A DNA stretch of 41,010 nt from the NCBI GenBank assembly GCA_902705825.1, contig CACSIL010000002.1:32988-73997 (forward strand), written 5' to 3'. The stretch is from Halioglobus japonicus. GTDB lineage: Bacteria > Pseudomonadota > Gammaproteobacteria > Pseudomonadales > Halieaceae. Both the position numbers and the translations under genes were made by a program. Shown piece by piece: positions 1-6,961 of this stretch; the first letter of the stretch is position 1, and every line of letters starts with the position of its first letter. Below the pieces are notes generated by a model that saw only the letters and a program-made list of their open reading frames with translations, did no database searches and was not told where the DNA came from.

Positions 1-1773
1 CAGCAGGGTGCTGCGCATGTTCTGCACGGTGAGATGCTCTGCGTTTACTTCAACAAGGGTTCCGCCGGTAAAGTCGACTCCATAATTGAGGCCGACGCCG
101 AAAAACAAACCGACTGAGCCCAGTGACAGTATTGCTGAGAGCGCCAGCCCGACAATTCTCCCGCCCAGAAAGTTGATGTTGCGTTTACTAATGTGGTCCA
201 GCAGCTTAAATCCGGGGAAATGAAGAACGTCCTTTCCCTTGTTTCTCGCCTGCCAACTAATCAGTACACGTGTCACCGCGATAGACGTGAACAGGGAGGT
301 AACCAGACCGATGCCAATGGTCACGGCAAAACCCCGCACAGGGCCGTTACCAAACAGAAACAGCAGGCCGACAGCGATAAGGGTGGTAACGTTTGCGTCA
401 ACAATGGTTGCGTAAGCTTTATCAAAGCCCGCTCTAATGGCCGTCATGGCTCGTTTGCCTCGAGCTGATTCCTCGCGAATACGCTCGTTGATCAGAATAT
501 TGGCATCAACCGCCATACCAATAGTGAGAATAATTCCGGCTATGCCAGGAAGCGTAAGGGTTGCGTTAAAGGCACTCAATATGCCGAAGATCAACGCAAT
601 ATTTATGGTCAGACTGAAGCAGGCAATTAATCCCCATGTTCTATAAATGAGCGTCATAAACAGCAGCACCAATGCAGCGCCCAAGAGCCCGGTATACAAG
701 CCCATTTCAATGGCGTCACTGCCAAGATCTGGTCCGACGGTACGCTCCTCCACGACTGTCAGGGGTGCAGGTAGCGCACCGGCGCGGAGTAACAGGGCAA
801 GGTCACGCGCTTCTTCCGTGGTGAAATGCCCCGAGATTTCACCACTACCCGTGGCGATAGTGCTTCGTATGACGGGCGCAGTGATCACGGTGTTGTCGAG
901 CACTATCGCTAGTGGTCGCCCGATATTGTTTCGCGTGATTTCGCCAAACAATTTGGCGCCAACATTATCGAGTGAAAAGGTGACCACGGGTTCGCCGGTT
1001 GTAGGGCTGAAGCCCAGACGGGCGTCGCTTATATGCTCCCCCTTCATCGCAACCTGCTTTTCCAATGTGTAGGTTTGTTGTTCGATAGTGCCAGGCAAAG
1101 TTATTGTGGGTTGTGAGACGAGTGACGCAGGTGACGTTGTAACCCAGTGAAACGACATCTGGGCTGTCGTTCCAAGCAGTTCACGGATATACGTCGGATC
1201 AGTAACTCCCGGCATTTGAATCAGGACACCATCATCACCCTGTCTGGTGATACTGGGCTCAATCAAACCGGTTTCATTAAGGCGCCGTCGTACGACCTCG
1301 AGGCTGCGATCAAGGGCGTCGGTGGTGATCTCTGCTACATAGTCAGGGGTGAGTGAAAAACTGATGGTAGATTCATCGCTCGAGATTCTGAACATTCGCA
1401 GCCCATCAGGTGTTCTGTCATGTGCTATCGCAAGTGCTCTGGCTTGTGTGATTTGTGATGGGTCATGCAAGCGGGCCTGCCAATTGGCACCGTCCGCTAT
1501 GGGCTTGTCGTACGCTATGTTGTGCTCTTTCAATTGGGACAAAAACCGGCCTGAGATACGCGCCATCGCACTCTCCAGTAGTGGGGCGGTATCTGCCGCC
1601 ATCAGCAGGTGTGAACCCCCTTGAAGGTCTAACCCCAGCTTTAATGTGTTCTGCGCAAACCAGGTCGGCAGGCTTGATTGAGTACGCTCACTGAGAAAAT
1701 TAGGTACGGTGCTGGTTAAACCAATCAGTATGAGCAGTGAGTAAATCAACGCCCGTGTATTAAAAAATGACAT
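1..1773 (-). CDS. secDF: SecDF protein-export membrane protein, secD-secF fusion (3' end outside window)
   Basis: The 591 visible codons start at ATG 1773, preceded by an AAAGGA ribosome site. The N-terminal part is SecD-like: one membrane segment (residues 5-22), the KLGLDLQGG motif near residue 46, a periplasmic P1 region, and a membrane part with the AVDANILINERIREE signature. The frame then continues without a stop through a short linker (about residue 510) into SecF sequence, with a new membrane segment and the GLNYGVDFTGGT motif near residue 570. SecDF uses the proton gradient to pull proteins through SecYEG. In E. coli secD and secF are separate genes and SecD is about 615 residues, so this compact SecD half fused to SecF is a different arrangement. 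It may be a second secDF copy besides a standard yajC-secD-secF locus, which this window cannot show. The small gene upstream is 58 bases away in the same direction. Confidence 0.93.
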   Translation of the reverse strand, partial: MSFFNTRALIYSLLILIGLTSTVPNFLSERTQSSLPTWFAQNTLKLGLDLQGGSHLLMAADTAPLLESAMARISGRFLSQLKEHNIAYDKPIADGANWQARLHDPSQITQARALAIAHDRTPDGLRMFRISSDESTISFSLTPDYVAEITTDALDRSLEVVRRRLNETGLIEPSITRQGDDGVLIQMPGVTDPTYIRELLGTTAQMSFHWVTTSPASLVSQPTITLPGTIEQQTYTLEKQVAMKGEHISDARLGFSPTTGEPVVTFSLDNVGAKLFGEITRNNIGRPLAIVLDNTVITAPVIRSTIATGSGEISGHFTTEEARDLALLLRAGALPAPLTVVEERTVGPDLGSDAIEMGLYTGLLGAALVLLFMTLIYRTWGLIACFSLTINIALIFGILSAFNATLTLPGIAGIILTIGMAVDANILINERIREESARGKRAMTAIRAGFDKAYATIVDANVTTLIAVGLLFLFGNGPVRGFAVTIGIGLVTSLFTSIAVTRVLISWQARNKGKDVLHFPGFKLLDHISKRNINFLGGRIVGLALSAILSLGSVGLFFGVGLNYGVDFTGGTLVEVNAEHLTVQNMRSTLL

Positions 1774-1831
1774 GGGTAGTCCTTTCAAATAGATGAAATG
1801 CAAAATGGGTGCTTGGACGTGAAAGGGACTT

Positions 1832-2200
1832 TTAGAGCGGCGGTGCTCGAAGCGGCGGTCGCAGATGAAAACCTGCTGGCGGGGGAAGTGCCGAGGTGTA
1901 TGCCGATGTTACCCGGCCAGCAAAGCGCCAATCAGGTATGATGTCCGAGGCCCCCTGAGCCACAGGGGGATCAAGCGTATGATGACTCTTCTTATCCTCA
2001 ACTACGAGAGCAAAGCTGCTGCCAGTTGACGCAACGGGAGTCGGGACGGGGTCACTTTTATTGAATTTGTAGTCGTTCGCTAGAGAGCCGGCGTGTAGGT
2101 TGGCTCCTGCTACCAGCATCCCCACAAGCGCAAAAAACACGACAAGCGCCGACGCTAGCGGGCGCTTGTCGACTCGTGCATGGATAGAAGGGATCGACAT
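1832..2200 (-). CDS. Small membrane-anchored or secreted protein of unknown function
   Basis: This 122-residue protein is not recognised. It has a basic N-terminus followed by one hydrophobic segment (about residues 16-37), which could be a signal peptide or an anchor. The rest is polar and ends in a proline-rich, arginine-containing tail. It lies 58 bases upstream of secDF in the same direction and may be transcribed with it. The ATG at 2200 has no strong Shine-Dalgarno sequence, and a direct repeat sits just upstream of it. The single membrane segment and the position favour a real gene, but no family motif was seen. Confidence 0.5.
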   Translation of the reverse strand: MSIPSIHARVDKRPLASALVVFFALVGMLVAGANLHAGSLANDYKFNKSDPVPTPVASTGSSFALVVEDKKSHHTLDPPVAQGASDIIPDWRFAGRVTSAYTSALPPPAGFHLRPPLRAPPL

Positions 2201-2201
2201 G

Positions 2202-2220
2202 GTGTCTAAAACTGTGTCTA
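2202..2220. repeat. Short direct repeat next to a start codon
   Basis: GTGTCTA occurs at 2202-2208 and 2214-2220, 12 bases apart, within 20 bases of the start codon of the small membrane protein. The position suits a repressor operator, but nothing identifies a regulator. Confidence 0.25.
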
Positions 2221-2391
2221 CAGATCAGAAAGTATTGGGGCGGTTCTCCCGATAATCAAGTGCATTATGTGCGTTAGTGTTGCAGCCGAAGTCAATGCGC
2301 TCAAACATTTGCCCTGCGCTTAGAGCCAGCTCAGGTCAATTCAGGAAACGCTGCCGTTGGCCGCTCCCTAACCCCGCGAGGTGTTGTACGT

Positions 2392-3261
2392 TTATAAGAG
2401 GTCGAACGATGTCATCATAGCCGAAGTACGGGCCAGCCCCGCACCCTTGTTGACCACCAGTTCTTGAAAAAGGGGAGTGGAGATCATGCCGAAAAACTCC
2501 GGCAAACTGGGGTAACGCACCAGCGCAAAAGTATCCCAGTCGGCGTCTGTGCCCAGCAAGAGGTGTCTGTACTCTCCTGCCAGCACGGGGTAGGCACCAA
2601 TAGTCGGCAGTACCTCGGCTAACATGCGATCCGTATACAGGGCATCGGCCTCTCTGCCGGTCAGGCCATGGTCGGTTCCGTCCGCATACAATGCTCGCTC
2701 ACGGTGCTGGTTAAGGTTCGCCATATAGAACGCATTCTTGTCGGGCTCAGTAGCAGGCAGCTCATCCACTAGAAGCGTTATCAAAAACGAATGCAACCCT
2801 AGCGTGGCGCTATATTTGTTCTGCACGGCCTGCTGGTAGCCCGCATCTTGCAGGAGATCAAGTAATGCCTGCGGACTGGGAAAGTAAATTCCCGTTACCT
2901 CATGCCATACCCGCTCGTCGGGTATGCTCACTTGTCGCAGTACGGTGTTTTCAAATCCGACATAGGCCCCAACCGATGCCAGCTTTTCATTCAGTGCCTC
3001 AGCGTAATTATCAAGCAACACTTGTGTTTCGACCGTATCATCCTTGAGCTGACGGTACTCGATCAGGTAAAGCGGATCACTGCCCAATTCATTATCGAGC
3101 AACAATTGAATGAATACCTCGTTGGCGGGCGTGTGAGAAGCCGAAAGCTGTGCCGCCAGCGCACTGGCCTGATCAACAGGCGCGGGCGAACTATCACCGC
3201 TATTCGAACATGCACAAAGCAATGACACTGCTAATAACAGCAACAACGATCGTACTTTCAT
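2392..3261 (-). CDS. Lipoprotein with probable duplicated dimeric alpha-beta (DUF1330/NIPSNAP-like) domain
   Basis: The chosen start is ATG 3261, giving 289 residues with a clear lipoprotein signal: a lysine/arginine N-terminus, a leucine-rich core and the lipobox LLCAC. An in-frame TTG at 3273 would add four residues but has no ribosome site. The mature protein seems to hold two similar halves (about residues 30-145 and 160-289). Each has a beta-strand, a helix and a segment such as VRYPSLPEFFGM...PLFQE, which resembles small ferredoxin-like dimeric barrels of the DUF1330/NIPSNAP type. The assignment to that fold is inferred from pattern only. No catalytic residues are evident. It is probably an outer-membrane-anchored periplasmic protein. 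It stands alone, with no gene close upstream. Confidence 0.7.
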   Translation of the reverse strand: MKVRSLLLLLAVSLLCACSNSGDSSPAPVDQASALAAQLSASHTPANEVFIQLLLDNELGSDPLYLIEYRQLKDDTVETQVLLDNYAEALNEKLASVGAYVGFENTVLRQVSIPDERVWHEVTGIYFPSPQALLDLLQDAGYQQAVQNKYSATLGLHSFLITLLVDELPATEPDKNAFYMANLNQHRERALYADGTDHGLTGREADALYTDRMLAEVLPTIGAYPVLAGEYRHLLLGTDADWDTFALVRYPSLPEFFGMISTPLFQELVVNKGAGLARTSAMMTSFDLL

Positions 3262-3561
3262 AGTCTGACTCAATCTGTACGTTTTATCGAAGTCGCAGTG
3301 TAGCCGTATTCATCGCTAGCGTCAGCTCTCGCGCCTGAACGGTGAAGTGCGGTAAAACGATTACCAGTCACGACGGGCTACACAAAGCAGAGGATTGGCG
3401 CTCTGCACCAACCGTTTCTACAATAAAGAAAGACTACTTTCAGGGATAGCGTAGATGAGCCCGGTCAACGATATAAATTGCAACGCAAATGCGAGTTCGT
3501 TTTATCGAGTAAAGACCACACGCGTTTACAGCGCGCCCTGTTCTTGAAGCGCTAGGCGACA
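3262..3561. other. Intergenic stretch, no gene recognised
   Basis: These 300 bases separate the lipoprotein from the decayed DUF6998 gene and hold no convincing gene. A short open frame ending at TAG 3553-3555 reads into a basic peptide without a start or a recognised family. It could be the decayed end of a gene that once preceded the DUF6998 frame. The base composition begins to fall here relative to the flanks. Confidence 0.4.
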
Positions 3562-4016
3562 ATGATTGATCACGAGAAGTTTCAGCCACTGATTCGGCTA
3601 CTATATAGAACAGTCGCGGATCTCGAGTCGATGTTCCCTGGGCGGCACCTCACTCCTGATGGGCATATGGTAGGGAGTATTGGCGAATGTCTGGTTGCCG
3701 ACGCATGTGGGCTCGAATGATTGACGGCCTCAAACTAGGGCTACGATGCAGTCACGGCCAACGCTAAAAAGGCTGAGATCAAAGCGACTCAGGCGCAGTC
3801 GGTTGCCTTTCGCAACGAACCAGGACACACAATCATTATCAAGGTCATGCCCGATGGTACGTTTCAGGAATTCTATAATGGACCGGGACACTTAGTTTGG
3901 GAGCAGTTCGAGGGAAAAACTTCCCCAGTAATGGCCAGTACCAGATTTCTCTTCGTAAGCTTGGGGTGCTAAACGAGACCGTTGAAGATAGACAGCGTAT
4001 TCCTAAAGTTACCTAA
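3562..4016 (+). pseudogene. Decayed DUF6998-family gene (two in-frame stops, one frameshift)
   Basis: Reading from ATG 3562 gives a protein of the DUF6998 type: FPGRHLTPDGHMVGSIGE, then GYDAV, IKATQ and YNGPGHLVWE, and finally NGQYQISLRKLG in another frame. The reading is broken by TGA at 3718-3720 and TAG at 3736-3738, and by loss of one base just before 3930, after which the frame resumes and stops at TAA 4014-4016. The 455 bases equal 152 codons minus one base, the usual size of this family (about 150 residues). The function of DUF6998 is not established. Its conserved D...(Q/E)xK-like spacing around GYDAV...IKAT recalls nuclease-type folds, but that is only a suggestion. Three separate lesions argue for real decay rather than a single reading error. 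Confidence 0.8.
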
Positions 4017-4141
4017 GCCGTGTGGGCGAGCCGCGCCACAGCCATCGACGTTTTTTGCATGTATTGGTTATCTGCACTATGCATATTCTCGTGCTCTCTT
4101 GCGCCCCATGTTGTGGTGAGACCTCATTGATACGCTCGAAC

Positions 4142-4169
4142 TTGCGCAGGCTTCGGCTAGGTGTATTAG
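4142..4169 (+). promoter_or_regulatory. Possible sigma-70 promoter for the VPxPA-CTERM gene
   Basis: A TTGCGC (-35, 4142-4147) and TATTAG (-10, 4164-4169) pair with a 16-base spacer lies about 44 bases before the ATG at 4213. The match is moderate. Confidence 0.3.
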
Positions 4170-4212
4170 AATGGTGATACTCAAGAACAACAAATACATA
4201 GAGGCACCATCC

Positions 4213-4734
4213 ATGATAAAGAAAACCTTGGCCCTGGCGGGGTTATCGGCTATGACGTTGTCCGCTAATGCCTCTCTTATCACTGTCGAACACAATATTA
4301 CAGATCTTCCGTATAGTGGCTACGTTCAAATTGATATAGATGGTGATGGGCTCAAGGAGATTAACCTTGCTTCTAACCGCTATGTTTCTGTTTTTAACTA
4401 CGATACCTACTTTACCCGGTCTTACTCACTGATCGGCGATGTTATAGACGCTAGTATAGCGTGGAAGCAAGGTAACTATTGGCCAAATCCCAATGGTTAT
4501 GTTCAGGATGACCTGTTGTATCTCGCTGTGCGCAATACGACGATTGGGCACTATTACGGCTACATGACATATGAATATCACGCTAGTACCGACACCGTTT
4601 CTCTCAGGTCTTACACCTATGAGAACTCTGGAGCCCCTATAACTGTCCGCGCTAGTACGGTTCCAATTCCTGCCGCGTCGTGGCTATTGGGGTCAGCCAT
4701 ACTTTTTTTGGCTGGTATCAGACGTAAGAAATAG
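4213..4734 (+). CDS. Exported VPxPA-CTERM (PEP-CTERM-type) sorting-signal protein
   Basis: ATG 4213 is preceded by GAGG at a good distance and gives 173 residues. An earlier in-frame start at 4171 would bury the signal peptide. Residues 1-20 form a classic signal peptide ending in SANA. The C-terminus has the tripartite sorting tail: the motif VPIPAASW, a hydrophobic helix and a basic RRKK end, as in the VPLPA/PEP-CTERM class cleaved by exosortases. The middle part is rich in tyrosine and includes DIDGDGLKE, which resembles a calcium-binding loop. Such proteins are exported and processed at the cell envelope, often in polysaccharide-producing biofilm bacteria. No exosortase or polysaccharide gene is in this window. 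The gene is A+T-rich relative to the flanks and sits in an accessory patch. Confidence 0.85.
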   Translation: MIKKTLALAGLSAMTLSANASLITVEHNITDLPYSGYVQIDIDGDGLKEINLASNRYVSVFNYDTYFTRSYSLIGDVIDASIAWKQGNYWPNPNGYVQDDLLYLAVRNTTIGHYYGYMTYEYHASTDTVSLRSYTYENSGAPITVRASTVPIPAASWLLGSAILFLAGIRRKK

Positions 4735-4787
4735 ATACCGCAACCTGGCGGGAGTACAGACATACCAAAATACAACAATCCGGATAG

Positions 4788-4818
4788 ACCAGGCAGACGG
4801 CAGCGAACGTTGCCTGGT
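4788..4818 (+). terminator. Inverted repeat after the VPxPA-CTERM gene, weak terminator candidate
   Basis: ACCAGGCA (4788-4795) can pair with TGCCTGGT (4811-4818) across a 15-base loop. There is no immediate T-tract; CTTTTG follows only about 13 bases later. It lies between two plus-strand genes. Confidence 0.35.
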
Positions 4819-4853
4819 TACAGCGCCAGTCTTTTGTAGGGAATACCAGTATT

Positions 4854-5279
4854 GTGAAGATAGAGCCCGCCACCAAAAATGATCTGGATGTGCTTTGCAC
4901 GCTATTCAATCAATCGCGAAGTGCTAATGGTAGCTTTTCTGATCAGCCGTATTCCTTAGCAGAATTTATGAAAGCGATAGACGGTGAAGAGATTTTGGTA
5001 GCGCGTAGACGCGATGACCTGGTTGGGTTCGCCTCTGTATGGGCAAATGAGAATTTTCTCCATCACCTGTATGTGTCACCTGAGCATATAGGAAAGGGTA
5101 TCGGCAAAAGACTCATCGCTGAGTGTGTGCGTATATTTGGTCCGCGTATGTCGTTGAAGTGCATAAAGGCCAATACGCAGGCGTGTGGCTTCTATGAGCA
5201 TTTGGGCTGGCAGGCCGCCGAAGAGGGTTCGGGGCCTCAAGGCCCTTATATACTGTATGTTTGTGGTCGAAATCTTTGA
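4854..5279 (+). CDS. GNAT-family N-acetyltransferase
   Basis: This 141-residue protein starts with GTG 4854 (AGGGA ten bases upstream). It has the GNAT fold signature: an N-terminal helix after MKIEPATKNDLD, a central strand, then HHLYVSPEHIGKGIGKRL (about residues 64-81). That last segment contains the acetyl-CoA pyrophosphate loop (Q/R-x-x-G-x-G/A type, here HIGKGIG). The C-terminal GFYEHLGW segment is also typical. It should move an acetyl group from acetyl-CoA to an amine, but the substrate cannot be told from sequence. It stands alone between the VPxPA-CTERM gene and a palindromic repeat, in A+T-richer DNA. Genes of this family are often found in mobile cassettes. Confidence 0.9.
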   Translation: MKIEPATKNDLDVLCTLFNQSRSANGSFSDQPYSLAEFMKAIDGEEILVARRRDDLVGFASVWANENFLHHLYVSPEHIGKGIGKRLIAECVRIFGPRMSLKCIKANTQACGFYEHLGWQAAEEGSGPQGPYILYVCGRNL

Positions 5280-5593
5280 CACATGAAGTAGCGTTATGAG
5301 GCAGCGAGAGGCCGTCTCTCGACTAAAAGGTGGCAGTCGCTGAATGCTGAGGTCCCCTAATAACCAAGGGCGAGTGAAGATGAACTGGGAAGCTATCGTA
5401 AATACGCTTACAACGCCGCGATAGGATATAGGCGCTTCTCGAACAATGCGGTTAATCACGCATTGTTAGCCGCAATGCATAACAACGCGTTAAATTTACA
5501 CAAGAGTAGGGGAGGGCAAACACTTCGTCAGCTGGGCACACGACAAGTGGCTCGCCTATACTGGAGACATTATTAGCTATTAGAGAGTAAGCC
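5280..5593. other. Intergenic stretch carrying a palindromic repeat
   Basis: These 314 bases between the GNAT and GFA genes hold no supported gene. The main structure is the palindrome cluster at 5442-5490. The segment from it to about 5517 shares sequence with the spacer at 8660-8720. Confidence 0.5.
5442..5517. repeat. Dispersed palindromic repeat, copy A (REP-like or degenerate attC-like)
   Basis: Three related 9-mers alternate in orientation: AACAATGCG (5442-5450), CGCATTGTT (5459-5467) and AACAACGCG (5481-5489). The first two form a perfect hairpin. The second and third form an 11-base stem with one mismatch around an 11-base loop (5458-5490). The region AATCACGC...AACAACGCGT, followed by AAGAG..GGGGAG, is shared with the spacer at 8666-8716. 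This indicates a dispersed mobile palindrome. The TAACAACGCGTTAAA stretch also looks like the left end of an integron attC site, but the expected right end at the proper distance was not found. Confidence 0.6.
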
Positions 5594-6016
5594 GTGGCCG
5601 TAGAATATACCTATAGTAAAAAGCCGCTTGTGGATAGAATTGACGTAAAGCCGATCCATAAAGGGCAATGTCATTGCGGCAGTGTAAAGTTTACCGTGAA
5701 ACTTCAGCAGGGTTTGATTGAGCCGCGCCGATGCAATTGTTCAATGTGTCGCCGGCGGGGAGCCGTGGTAGCTTCTGTGAAGTTGAGCGATTTCATAATT
5801 GATGATGGCGAAGATATCTTGGCTCTATATCAGTTTAATACGAAAACGGCTAAGCATTATTTCTGTTCAAAATGTGGCATATATACGCATCATCAAAGAA
5901 GATCAAATCCAAAACTATACGCATTCAATATCGCTTGCCTTGACGGCATTGATCCATTTGTACTTGCCATGGTGCCGACTCTGGATGGAGAGGATCATCC
6001 AAGTGACGCGGTATAA
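5594..6016 (+). CDS. GFA (CENP-V/glutathione-dependent formaldehyde-activating) domain protein
   Basis: A 140-residue protein starting at GTG 5594 with TAGAGAG upstream. It carries the zinc-ligand pattern of the GFA fold: CHCG (about residues 27-30), CNCSMC (48-53) and FCSKCG (90-95). The usual ending, with an asparagine-containing strand and DGEDHPSD, is also present. The founding member binds glutathione and zinc and was proposed to help formaldehyde-glutathione adduct formation. Most small members like this have unknown substrates, so only the fold is secure. It is a lone gene converging on the P460-like gene. Its base composition is lower in G+C than the neighbouring minus-strand genes. 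Confidence 0.88.
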   Translation: MAVEYTYSKKPLVDRIDVKPIHKGQCHCGSVKFTVKLQQGLIEPRRCNCSMCRRRGAVVASVKLSDFIIDDGEDILALYQFNTKTAKHYFCSKCGIYTHHQRRSNPKLYAFNIACLDGIDPFVLAMVPTLDGEDHPSDAV

Positions 6017-6143
6017 ACACTGCAAAAGAGCAAGGCATTAAATCCCATGCTAAGCCACCGAGGCAGGGCTGTGCAAAGTATTGCCCCGGACTCCAAATTG
6101 TTAGTTAAGCCAAAGTCTTGTAAGAAATATAGCCGCGTTACTG

Positions 6144-6158
6144 TTGCCCGTCGGGCAA
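6144..6158. terminator. Short hairpin between convergent genes
   Basis: TTGCCC (6144-6149) and GGGCAA (6153-6158) pair around a three-base loop. It lies between the convergent GFA and P460-like genes. No T-tract follows on either strand, so termination is uncertain. Confidence 0.25.
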
Positions 6159-6232
6159 ACTCTTTCAGCCTATGCACCACTGCATTTACGGCAGGGGAGT
6201 CACTCCGGTAGCGTGAAATGTCACTCACCCAG

Positions 6233-6931
6233 TTAAGGTTGCGGCGGATAGGCGCGTTGGATGTCTAAGGATAGCATCCAGTCGCCGCGTTCAGCAGTAT
6301 TGTGACAAGCCGTGCATTTGTCGGGTTTGCCCCATGCTGAGAAGAACGGGTCAGTATCGGAAGCAGTATAGTCTGCCATGTACCAGAACCATCCGCCGCC
6401 CTGACAAGAGCCATTGATTTCATATTCGCTTGGACAGTAGTCGCCCTCTAATTTGGCCGCTACAAAAACTTCAGCGCCTTGGTCGATGTCCGGGTCCCCC
6501 GGTTCACCATCGATGGGGTCATAGCCTGCCTTATACAATATGGTTCCAGCGGGAAGAGGTGTCATTGGTTGTGCAGGGTCCAATGCGGCGTGAAACGCAT
6601 CCTCACCAGCGGGCGAGACATAGGTCTCCAGAAATCGGGTATGCCAAAAGAACGCGTTCCAGTGCAAGTCTCCCGTTGGAATCGTCGACCAGTTGTCGTC
6701 GGGAGATGAGTTAGTGATAACACACTGAATTTGTTGCGCGCAGGCACAATCGTCAGTGGCGCAATCTGTGGCAGTGGGCAGTTCCACATTGCTGTCACAG
6801 CTGGTATCAACATTGCAAAAACCATCGTCATCAGCCACGGCCACCATGCACAAGAGTGAAAGTGCAATAGCCACAGTCAATTTGGCAGGCTGATTCCAAT
6901 CGGGTGTTCCTACAATTGCTGTGCTTGGCAT
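6233..6931 (-). CDS. Exported cytochrome P460-like haem protein
   Basis: This 232-residue protein has a hydrophobic signal (about residues 18-33) after an unusual polar N-terminus. It then has a cysteine-rich stretch (residues 38-70) and a domain that ends with a c-type haem site CTACH (C206, C209, H210) followed by GDW. The order 'GTILYKAGYD ... VAAKLEG ... GGWFWYMADY ... CTACH' resembles the cytochrome P460 fold, where the polypeptide holds a covalently attached haem. This family assignment is by pattern and moderately sure. It should be periplasmic. It lies 30 bases downstream of the haem lipoprotein gene, so the two are probably one operon and may work together in electron transfer or small-molecule oxidation. 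Confidence 0.7.
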   Translation of the reverse strand: MPSTAIVGTPDWNQPAKLTVAIALSLLCMVAVADDDGFCNVDTSCDSNVELPTATDCATDDCACAQQIQCVITNSSPDDNWSTIPTGDLHWNAFFWHTRFLETYVSPAGEDAFHAALDPAQPMTPLPAGTILYKAGYDPIDGEPGDPDIDQGAEVFVAAKLEGDYCPSEYEINGSCQGGGWFWYMADYTASDTDPFFSAWGKPDKCTACHNTAERGDWMLSLDIQRAYPPQP

Positions 6932-6961
6932 TTTCAGTTAACCGCTTTGTCAGTCTGAAGA

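Noticed and set aside
3427..3555. Short open plus-strand frame before the DUF6998 remnant
   Set aside because: It has no start codon, no family and a stop before the next gene.
5076..5459. Minus-strand open frame of 127 codons
   Set aside because: It covers the end of the GNAT gene in antisense and the spacer; no motif or ribosome site.
5442..5600. A full integron attC site
   Set aside because: The left-end-like TAACAACGCGTTAAA lacks a matching GTTRRRY right end at a suitable distance, so only a repeat is claimed.
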